This document shows, in pieces, positions 32,872 through 38,140 of a stretch of DNA of 38,140 bases; the first letter of the stretch is position 1, and each line of letters opens with the position of its first letter. This DNA is from an uncultured Acidimicrobiaceae bacterium (GTDB lineage: Bacteria > Actinomycetota > Acidimicrobiia > Acidimicrobiales > Microtrichaceae): the NCBI GenBank assembly GCA_937868025.1, contig CALMLJ010000154.1:1-38140 (forward strand), in the 5' to 3' direction. The position numbers and the translations under genes were made by a program. The notes beneath the pieces were generated by a model. The model saw nothing but the letters and a program-made list of their open reading frames with translations. It searched no databases and was not told the origin of the DNA.

Positions 32872-34135
32872 GACCCGTTGCGCCATCGCCAAGATGCACC
32901 AACATCACGAGCGCATCGATCCGGTCCGGCGACCCACCACGACGCCGCGCACCCGACGACGGCGGCACCCACGTCACCATCTGCTCGACCAGCGGCCCGC
33001 CCCGCAGCCCCGCAGCGAACACCACCTCGCCCCGCCGGCACCGGATCGCCGTCACCACATGCCGCGACTGCTTCGAGCCGCTGACGTGCACCCGGTCCAG
33101 CATCGCACCCGACGCCGCGAACAACTCGGAGTGATGCGCCGCGCCGCTGAGGTTGCCCTCGACGACCACATCGGCGGTGTACCGCCGCGACAGATCCGAC
33201 ACCGCCGCCGACCACGCCGCAGGGCGGGCGCGGTGGCTGTGGTCCTCCAACACGACGAGCGTCCCGTCGAGCAGCTCGGCGCCGAGCAGAATGCCGCACT
33301 CGTCGGCCGTCTCGGACGCGCTGGCACTCGTGTCCACGCCGACCACGTAGCGCATGATCCGCGACGGGTCCGGCGGCGGTACAAAGATGATGTCGGACGG
33401 ATCCCACGACGCGCCGGCGTGAGCGGTGCTGTCCCAGTCGCCGTCGGCCAGCTGGGCGAAACGGCTCGCCGTCGTCGCCTCTCGGAGCGTGATCCGGTAC
33501 TCGTCAGCATCGAGGCCCGGATTGTCGGACATGAACGACCGCACCAACAGCCCGCGGTCGACGTAATGCTTCTTCCACCAGGCGTGATGAGTGCCGCCGG
33601 GGTTCGTCGACACTCGGAAACGCAGCGGGATTGTGTCCCCCCTCACGCGCCGTAGTCGGGTGCGCAACTCACGCGCCGCAGTCGAGTTAATCTCGGTGCA
33701 CTCGTCGAGGAAGATCCCGTGCCACTGTGAGCCGAGGTACCGCTTGACGTTGTGCTCAGCCAAGTAACCAAACACGATCTTGGCCCCGCTCGGAAACGTC
33801 CAAGTCCGATCCAACTTCGACCACTCGGCGGCCGTGTCGTCCAGCCACTGGTGGGCCATGTCGATCAGAGCGTTCGGCTCAGTTAGCTCAGCCAGCGTCT
33901 CACGTGCGATCAGGCAGCGGTAATGGGCATGGTCGACGAACATGAGCGCCGAGCACAACTGGCCAACGGACTTACCGCCACCCGCCGCGCCGCCAAACAT
34001 CGCAGCCCGCCGCGGGTCCAGACACCATTGCAGCTGTTTCGCCGACGGCCCCTTCCCATTCTGCTGCAGCGGTGGTACCCACTGCTGCATCGTCGGGATC
34101 TGGAGAGCCAGGCGATCTACGGTGTCGGCGGTCAC
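32858..34135 (-). CDS. Terminase large subunit
   Basis: 425 residues from GTG 34135 (GTGA overlap). The ATPase half has Walker A FGGAAGGGKS (about 48-57) and Walker B GIFLDEC (about 140-146). The nuclease half begins with VVGVDTSAS, whose Asp should bind metal, and later has RGGSPDRIDALVM with conserved acidic residues. It cuts and pumps phage DNA into proheads. No HNH gene is adjacent. Size is typical for the family. Confidence 0.9.
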   Translation of the reverse strand: MTADTVDRLALQIPTMQQWVPPLQQNGKGPSAKQLQWCLDPRRAAMFGGAAGGGKSVGQLCSALMFVDHAHYRCLIARETLAELTEPNALIDMAHQWLDDTAAEWSKLDRTWTFPSGAKIVFGYLAEHNVKRYLGSQWHGIFLDECTEINSTAARELRTRLRRVRGDTIPLRFRVSTNPGGTHHAWWKKHYVDRGLLVRSFMSDNPGLDADEYRITLREATTASRFAQLADGDWDSTAHAGASWDPSDIIFVPPPDPSRIMRYVVGVDTSASASETADECGILLGAELLDGTLVVLEDHSHRARPAAWSAAVSDLSRRYTADVVVEGNLSGAAHHSELFAASGAMLDRVHVSGSKQSRHVVTAIRCRRGEVVFAAGLRGGPLVEQMVTWVPPSSGARRRGGSPDRIDALVMLVHLGDGATGLATA

Positions 34136-34611
34136 TCGGCCTCGATGACCGTGCGGGCTGCAACGATCGCCTGCTGGATCTCATCCACGGTCGACTTTTC
34201 GTGGCGCGCATCCTCGTTGGCTTCCGGCTCGGGTGCAGTGCGGCCCCTGAAGTGCTCCAGCACGCTGAACTGCTCGGGGTTGGTGCGCTCCAGCCACCAC
34301 GCCAGACGCTGCCAACCCTTGCCCTCGCCGTCCGGCCCGCCGGCCAACAGCTCCCTGGCCACCGTCCATTCGCCATCGTGCTTGGCCCGCTCCAGCCGCT
34401 TCACCACGACGCCGAGAGCATCCAGCTCGGCGGGGTCGCCGTCCGCGTCGCTCTCCCACTCGGCCACACGCAGCCGCCACCTGCGCAGGGTGGCGGGGTG
34501 CACGCCCGCGATGGTGGCTGCGTGGGACCAGGGGGCGCCGTCGCGGAGTAGGCCCTCGATCTGGCCGACGATCGCCTCGTCTTTCCACTTCGGATAGGGC
34601 GGCTTGCTCAT
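34132..34611 (-). CDS. Terminase small subunit
   Basis: 159 residues with an N-terminal helix-turn-helix region (HAATIAGVHPATLRRWRLRV, about 30-49), directly before the large subunit with a GTGA overlap. Such proteins recognise the packaging site. No ribosome binding site is visible just before ATG 34611, so the start may depend on coupling with a short upstream ORF or be poorly initiated. Confidence 0.85.
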   Translation of the reverse strand: MSKPPYPKWKDEAIVGQIEGLLRDGAPWSHAATIAGVHPATLRRWRLRVAEWESDADGDPAELDALGVVVKRLERAKHDGEWTVARELLAGGPDGEGKGWQRLAWWLERTNPEQFSVLEHFRGRTAPEPEANEDARHEKSTVDEIQQAIVAARTVIEAE

Positions 34612-34614
34612 GGA

Positions 34615-34692
34615 TCACATGGTAGCCGGAGCCGCTGGCAGGTCGGCGTAGACCTTGCGGACGTTGCGCCACTGCCGCCCACATACACGCAT
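34615..34692 (-). CDS. Possible 25-residue ORF ahead of small terminase
   Basis: A frame reading MRVCGRQWRNVRKVYADL and ending at TGA 34615, three bases before the small terminase ATG. The terminase start lacks its own ribosome site, so coupling is plausible. This ORF also lacks a good ribosome site, so confidence is low. A longer TTG-started ORF (34608-34862) covering this stretch is judged a shadow. Confidence 0.25.
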   Translation of the reverse strand: MRVCGRQWRNVRKVYADLPAAPATM

Positions 34693-34833
34693 GTGCGCCA
34701 CCAGTCAAGCGCGCCTACGCACTCCCGCCCGACGCTCAGATGCCTAGACAGATTGTCGACACAGAGTGAGATATCCGGCCACTTTGCGTCCACAATCAGC
34801 GCTCCGGTCTGGGCTGGTCTATACCGGTCGATA

Positions 34834-34862
34834 CATCTACCCACCCGATAGAGGGGTGACAA
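34834..34862 (-). promoter_or_regulatory. Candidate late promoter
   Basis: On the minus strand -35 TTGTCA (34862-34857), 17 bases, then -10 TAGATG (34839-34834). The -35 lies in GACGCTTGTCA, which shares the left half of the operator found at 37524. Only a half-site is present, so control may differ. It would transcribe the terminase and downstream late genes. Confidence 0.5.
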
Positions 34863-34939
34863 GCGTCACAAATAAATCTCCGATCCCAACGGCCCGTAGG
34901 GCACTCTTCTATAGGGGCATCGAGTGAGTCTCCTGCCTA

Positions 34940-34966
34940 TGCACTTTTGGAAAAGTGCACGCACTT
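34940..34966. promoter_or_regulatory. Cluster of GCACTT/AAGTGC palindromes
   Basis: TGCACTTTT (34940-34948) and AAAAGTGCA (34951-34959) form a 9-bp inverted repeat across GG. A second pair AAGTGC-AC-GCACTT shares its left half. Three half-sites in alternating orientation suggest a binding site for a dimeric regulator. The loop is too short for a stable hairpin. Confidence 0.55.
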
Positions 34967-35053
34967 CTAGGTGTGTTTCTCAAATCCCCTATAGAGAGAG
35001 CGGTCCGAAACGCCAACTTCCCTACGCACGACTAGGATGTGGGCGCGAAAAGA

Positions 35054-35075
35054 GCCTAGACAGAAGCCTAGACAG
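35054..35075. repeat. Direct repeat pair GCCTAGACAG (iteron-like)
   Basis: Two perfect 10-bp copies start at 35054 and 35066, and a third lies at 34742. On the minus strand TTGACC (35080-35075) and TAGGCT (35058-35053), 16 bases apart, could form a promoter over the pair. It may bind a replication initiator or a regulator. Confidence 0.5.
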
Positions 35076-35113
35076 GTCAAGACAGGGTAGGCAGCTCGGC
35101 GTTTCCGCTGGCG

Positions 35114-36727
35114 TCACTCGGTGTGGGTGCGTGCCCAACTCATCCCGGGTGATGCCCCGAGGATGACCGCTTCATGGCGGGCTCGGGTGAGTGCAACGTA
35201 CCATTCGCGCCTCATGTTGTCACGCACTGTCGGGTCCGGCGACGACCAATCGGCCTCTTTGCGCCGTGACCATGACCCGTCGAGGATCACGAGGTCGGCT
35301 TCGAGGCCTTTGGCACCGTGGATCGTGGTGATGCCGATGCGTCCTGAGCCGACAGCCCACGCTTCGGGTCCGTTGCGCTCGATGCAGGCCAGCGGGTGCT
35401 GTGTGGATGTGGCTGCCGCTTTCGTCAGCGAGGCGACCCACCAGCGCCACGGGGCGGCACGATCGAAGTCGCCGATGGCGAGCGCTGCGAGGTCGTCGAG
35501 CGTGAGCCCTTCCTCGGCGTGATGGGCGATGATGTTGCGTCGTGTCCCATGGAGCGCGGCGGTGCGCACGTGCGCCAGGCAAGCGCCGACCTCGGCACCC
35601 CGTAGCGTGTGGCCCCCTGCGAGGCGACAGAGCGCCCGTGACCCTGCGTGTGGCCCCTTCATCGACGCGGACGGCGACGAGTGCCAGCGTGTCTCCGACT
35701 CCATACCGTGGGCGATGCCGAGCCGCCGGGCGGTGGCGGCCCACGCGGTGAGGCTCCACGTCTGGTGTGCGAGCAGTAGCACCGTGGCGCCGGCGTGCGC
35801 TTTGCGTTCGGCGAGGCACAGCACCTCCTCGTGTGTCCACGTGTCCCATGAGAGGATGCGCCCGTCGTCGTCGGGGCGTGGCTCCCAGTGCTTGGCGACC
35901 CGCCACACCGCCCGCTCCATGAAGGCCTGCGCGGCGTCGCTGATGCGCGCTGGGCAGCGGTAGGACTGCGTGAGGATCGTTGTGTGCTCCGGCTCGACGG
36001 CGCCGAGCGATTCGCGCGGGTCACTGCCGCGCCACCCGTAGATGGCCTGGTCGTCGTCGCCGACGAGGCGCACCTCGCAGACTCCGGCCCACGCGCGGAC
36101 GAGCCGCGCTTCGGCGACGGTGAGATCCTGGGCCTCATCAACCCAGATTTTCCACGATTCGAACGGCGGCGCGGTGGGGTGCAGGTCCGCCAAGCCGTCG
36201 ATGAGGTCGGCGAAGTCCCACAGCTCGTGGGCCGCTTTGTAGCGGCTCCACGCGGCGCCGAGCGCGAGCAGCCCGGCGTCCCACTCGGTGCGTGGCGTGC
36301 AGCGCGCCCGGGCCACGTCGAGCGGTTCGACGCCGTGGGGCTGCCCCCACTGGTGTGGCAGCGCTTCGCGTGCGAGCCACTCGGGCCAGGTCGGCACCTT
36401 CGCCGCGGGCCCGTCGTCGTCGCCCTCGGGCTCCGCTACGTCGTCGAGGGTGACCCCGCGTCGGTCGGTGTCGTCGAGCTGGACGAGCGCCGGTCGGTAG
36501 CCGATGCCGTCGGTGACGGCCGCGAGGGCGAGACTGTGGAGCGTGCGCCCGCGTTTGCGGGGCAGCTGGCAGCGCGTGCGGAGCTGCTCAGCGGCGGCGC
36601 GCGTGAAGGTGAGCGCCATGAGCCGATCGGGTGGCAGCCCCTCGACGGTGATCGCCTCGTTGATCTCGCGGGCGATGGCGGTCGTCTTGCCGGTGCCGGG
36701 CGGCCCGATCAGCGCGGTGAGGGTCAC
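35114..36727 (-). CDS. UvrD/PcrA-like SF1 helicase
   Basis: 537 residues from GTG 36727 (GTGA overlap); a longer ORF to 37039 overlaps two genes. Motifs in order: Walker A GPPGTGKTT (8-16), WVDEAQDL (motif II), DDDQAIYGWRGSD (motif III region), TQSYRCP (motif IV), GITTIHGAKGLEADLVIL (motif V) and REWYVALTRAR (motif VI). This is a 3'-5' ssDNA translocase of the UvrD family, shorter than cellular UvrD (about 700 residues). It probably acts in replication or recombination. It closes the leftward early operon. Confidence 0.9.
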   Translation of the reverse strand: MTLTALIGPPGTGKTTAIAREINEAITVEGLPPDRLMALTFTRAAAEQLRTRCQLPRKRGRTLHSLALAAVTDGIGYRPALVQLDDTDRRGVTLDDVAEPEGDDDGPAAKVPTWPEWLAREALPHQWGQPHGVEPLDVARARCTPRTEWDAGLLALGAAWSRYKAAHELWDFADLIDGLADLHPTAPPFESWKIWVDEAQDLTVAEARLVRAWAGVCEVRLVGDDDQAIYGWRGSDPRESLGAVEPEHTTILTQSYRCPARISDAAQAFMERAVWRVAKHWEPRPDDDGRILSWDTWTHEEVLCLAERKAHAGATVLLLAHQTWSLTAWAATARRLGIAHGMESETRWHSSPSASMKGPHAGSRALCRLAGGHTLRGAEVGACLAHVRTAALHGTRRNIIAHHAEEGLTLDDLAALAIGDFDRAAPWRWWVASLTKAAATSTQHPLACIERNGPEAWAVGSGRIGITTIHGAKGLEADLVILDGSWSRRKEADWSSPDPTVRDNMRREWYVALTRARHEAVILGASPGMSWARTHTE

Positions 36728-36936
36728 GCCCCCTCGCGTGAGAGCCGTGCGGCTCGGCTGCTCGACGGCTTCGAGGTGGCGGTGAGCTGCACTCGGAGCA
36801 GGTGGTCGGTGCCGCACGCCGCACACACGGCGGTCGCTGCGGTCTCGGTGCGCCCCATCGTCGGTACTCCGGTGCCTTGGTGGATGAGGCGCCCGGCGCA
36901 GGCGAGGCAGGTGACGGGGATGGCGTAGGTGCTCAT
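36724..36936 (-). CDS. Small zinc-ribbon protein
   Basis: 70 residues: CLACAGRL and CAACGTDH give a four-Cys zinc ribbon spanning about residues 10-41. ATG 36936 overlaps the WhiB stop and its own stop overlaps the helicase start. Its place before the UvrD-like helicase suggests a DNA-binding or helicase partner, but this is context. Confidence 0.75.
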   Translation of the reverse strand: MSTYAIPVTCLACAGRLIHQGTGVPTMGRTETAATAVCAACGTDHLLRVQLTATSKPSSSRAARLSREGA

Positions 36937-37133
36937 CGTGTGGCTCGTCTCGGCTTGCGCTCGGCTGCGGTGGTGCCGCCCCAGATGCCGTCGTCGTCGG
37001 CGGCGTCGAGGCATTCGGCGCGCACGGTGCACGTAGCACAGATGGCGAGGGCTGGCTCGGTGGGTGCGTTGCGCTCGGGAAAGAAGACGGCGACGTCGTG
37101 GCCGAGGCACGCGGCGTGCTCGCGCCAACTCAC
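36933..37133 (-). CDS. WhiB-family iron-sulfur transcription regulator
   Basis: 66 residues from GTG 37133. Cysteines C9, C32, C35 and C41 give the WhiB cluster C-x22-C-x2-C-x5-C, and DDDGIWGGTT is the G[I/V]WGG turn. The basic tail RKPRRATR is a short DNA-contact region. WhiB proteins bind a 4Fe-4S cluster and the host primary sigma factor. Phage WhiB proteins can interfere with host WhiB control. They occur in actinobacteria and their phages, which anchors the host assignment. An in-frame ORF to 37229 overlaps the upstream gene. Confidence 0.85.
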   Translation of the reverse strand: MSWREHAACLGHDVAVFFPERNAPTEPALAICATCTVRAECLDAADDDGIWGGTTAAERKPRRATR

Positions 37134-37282
37134 TGCTTGCCGTCCCAGTGCCGAGCGGCGTGCTTGCGTGCGGCCCGGTCGGCTTCGCGTTCGCTGATGG
37201 CGTAGAAGAGGGCGCCGACGGCGGCCCACATGATGACGATGACGATGGTGGCGAAGACGAGCCCCGCCGTGTGTGTGCTCAT
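37130..37282 (-). CDS. 50-residue single-TM peptide
   Basis: MSTHTAG, then the TM helix LVFATIVIVIMWAAVGALFY (about 8-27), then a charged cytoplasmic-like tail ISEREADRAARKHAARHW. ATG 37282 overlaps the previous stop; the stop overlaps WhiB GTG. Small single-TM early peptides in phages often alter host membrane processes, but no target is known here. Confidence 0.7.
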   Translation of the reverse strand: MSTHTAGLVFATIVIVIMWAAVGALFYAISEREADRAARKHAARHWDGKQ

Positions 37283-37506
37283 GACGTCGCCAAGTCGAGG
37301 GCCGTCATGGTGATGTCATGGAGGATCGCGCCTTTTGCGGCTCCGAGGCTGTCGGGGTCGGTGAGCTTGATGTGGTAGTAGTGTGTCTGGGCGGCGATTA
37401 TCAGTTCGCCGGCGGTGTAGGTGCTGATGAGGCGGTCGGTGAGGTCGGCGATGGTGTCGCGGACTTCTTGGGCGATGGCTGCTGAGGTGTCTGTGTTGGT
37501 GCTCAT
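37279..37506 (-). CDS. Small leaderless early protein
   Basis: 75 residues, starting [16 protein letters not shown] and helical. ATG 37506 is favoured over GTG 37515 because it lies seven bases after the -10 TAGAGT (37519-37514), giving a leaderless transcript. The stop overlaps the TM peptide gene (ATGA). It heads the leftward early operon. Function unknown. Confidence 0.7.
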   Translation of the reverse strand: MSTNTDTSAAIAQEVRDTIADLTDRLISTYTAGELIIAAQTHYYHIKLTDPDSLGAAKGAILHDITMTALDLATS

Positions 37507-37513
37507 GACCGCC

Positions 37514-37553
37514 ACTCTAGACGCTTGTCATGGTAAGCGCAATAGGTTAGGGT
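37514..37553. promoter_or_regulatory. Shared operator and divergent promoters
   Basis: Operator CTTGTCATGGTAAG spans 37524-37537. Rightward: -35 TTGTCA (37525-37530), 17 bases, -10 TAGGGT (37548-37553). Leftward: -35 TTGCGC (37542-37537), 17 bases, -10 TAGAGT (37519-37514), then ATG at 37506 seven bases on. One bound repressor would silence both arms: it covers the rightward -35 and lies between the leftward -35 and -10. Confidence 0.75.
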
Positions 37554-37588
37554 GGCACTCTCATCACACATCCCTAGGAGATCAACTC

Positions 37589-38140
37589 ATGAGCGCAGCA
37601 CTTGCCGGTTACCTGGCGATCACCCAGCTTGCCCAACACCTCGACCTGGCTCTCCCCGACGACATCGCTGCCGGGTGCCACGTCACGCTCGGCGTCCGAG
37701 CGGTTCGCCCCGACGGGCGGTCCAACCATGACTCGTCGTTTCGGTGGCCGTGGCCCGGCAACTGGACCCCCCACGTCGACGCTGACACGTCCGCCGCAGA
37801 GTGCTCCCACGGGCTCCACATCGCTTTGGGGTGGCGGGGCTTGTCGGCTACCGGTCCGGTGCACGTGTGCCAGATCGTCGCTTACCGGGAATCGGATGTG
37901 GCCCACCGTGGCGCCACCAAACTGAGGGTGTCGCAGGCGGCGGTGCTCGACGTGTGGGACGTCCACCGGTTTGCGCGCGACGCCAACCTGAGCTACGCCA
38001 ACCTGAACTACGCCAACCTGCGCGGCGCCAACCTGAACTACGCCAACCTGCGCGGCGCCAACCTGAGCGACGCCAACCTGCGCGGCGCCGACCTGATCGA
38101 CGCCAACCTGCGCGGCGCCAACCTGAGCGACGCCAACCTG
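37589..38140 (+). CDS. Pentapeptide-repeat protein, N-terminal part (continues at base 1)
   Basis: [18 protein letters not shown] begins at ATG 37589; TAGGAGAT lies upstream. Residues 1-125 form a separate domain with Trp-rich strands and ECSHGLH (71-77), resembling N-terminal caps seen with phage pentapeptide repeats; I do not assign it firmly. Repeats of A(N/D)Lxx start at residue 130. The frame is open to the contig end and continues at base 3 of the window, finishing at 317. It is the first rightward early gene. Confidence 0.85.
   Translation, partial: MSAALAGYLAITQLAQHLDLALPDDIAAGCHVTLGVRAVRPDGRSNHDSSFRWPWPGNWTPHVDADTSAAECSHGLHIALGWRGLSATGPVHVCQIVAYRESDVAHRGATKLRVSQAAVLDVWDVHRFARDANLSYANLNYANLRGANLNYANLRGANLSDANLRGADLIDANLRGANLSDANL
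38040..38140. repeat. Right copy of the 101-bp terminal direct repeat
   Basis: Identical to 1-101. The reading frame of the pentapeptide-repeat gene is kept across the join (position 38040 corresponds to position 1), which supports true circular closure or permutation. Confidence 0.9.

Larger units (their letters stand above)
34612..35113. other. 500-bp non-coding region rich in repeats and palindromes
   Basis: This is the largest gap in the genome, between the UvrD-like helicase and the terminase genes. It holds GCCTAGACAG three times (34742, 35054, 35066), two of them 12 bp apart. The palindrome cluster at 34940-34966 is enclosed by TCTATAGGGG (34908-34917) and its inverse CCCCTATAGA (34986-34995). 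It is more AT-rich than the rest. It also carries a likely leftward promoter at 34862-34834. A replication origin, packaging-site region and late-gene control region are all possible. No credible gene longer than 28 codons was seen. Confidence 0.6.

Noticed and set aside
34608..34862. 84-codon minus ORF ahead of small terminase
   Set aside because: Begins with TTG inside a candidate -35 box, has no ribosome site, and overlaps the small terminase start.
34612..35113. Phage attachment site (attP)
   Set aside because: No integrase was found anywhere in the window, so an attP has no support despite the repeats.
35888..36928. 346-codon plus-strand ORF across the UvrD-like helicase
   Set aside because: Antisense shadow; the minus frame has all SF1 motifs.

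Overview
The window reads as one complete, GC-rich phage genome, most likely an unusual siphovirus infecting an actinobacterium. The first and last 101 bases (1-101 and 38040-38140) are identical, as expected when a circular or circularly permuted genome is assembled into one linear contig. The unit would then be 38,039 bp, and one pentapeptide-repeat gene crosses the join. The actinobacterial host is inferred from a WhiB-family gene, leaderless promoters, many GTG starts and the base composition. No integrase, DNA polymerase, tRNA, rRNA or CRISPR was seen.

The genome is organised around one divergent promoter (37507-37588) and one convergent point (9777-9796). The rightward arm crosses the contig join. 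It encodes the pentapeptide-repeat protein, an SF2 helicase, a helix-turn-helix/zinc protein, a four-Cys protein, a D12-class adenine methylase, a VRR-NUC nuclease and a prim-pol-like protein. It ends in a run of small zinc-knuckle proteins and a DUF4326 protein. Almost every gene overlaps the next by ATGA or GTGA, so translation is tightly coupled.

The leftward arm starts with a leaderless small gene, a one-TM peptide, WhiB, a zinc ribbon and a UvrD-like helicase. A 500-bp non-coding region rich in repeats and palindromes (34612-35113) follows. The late genes come next: small and large terminase, an independently controlled cassette, a membrane protein, a portal fused to a MuF-like tail, protease, a scaffold-capsid fusion, connectors, a lipoprotein metalloprotease, an Ig-domain protein, and the tail protein. 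They continue with the tail assembly chaperones (with a -1 frameshift), tape measure, minor tail proteins, holin-like membrane proteins and an endolysin.

The most notable signals are these: (1) a 14-bp palindromic operator (CTTGTCATGGTAAG and variants) at four promoters, including one inside the late region; (2) a secreted lipoprotein metzincin encoded between head-connector and tail genes; (3) three paralogous DnaJ-like zinc-knuckle proteins; (4) an Ig-domain protein whose C-terminus may be the otherwise missing tail terminator; and (5) the repeat-dense non-coding region, a candidate origin and late control region.
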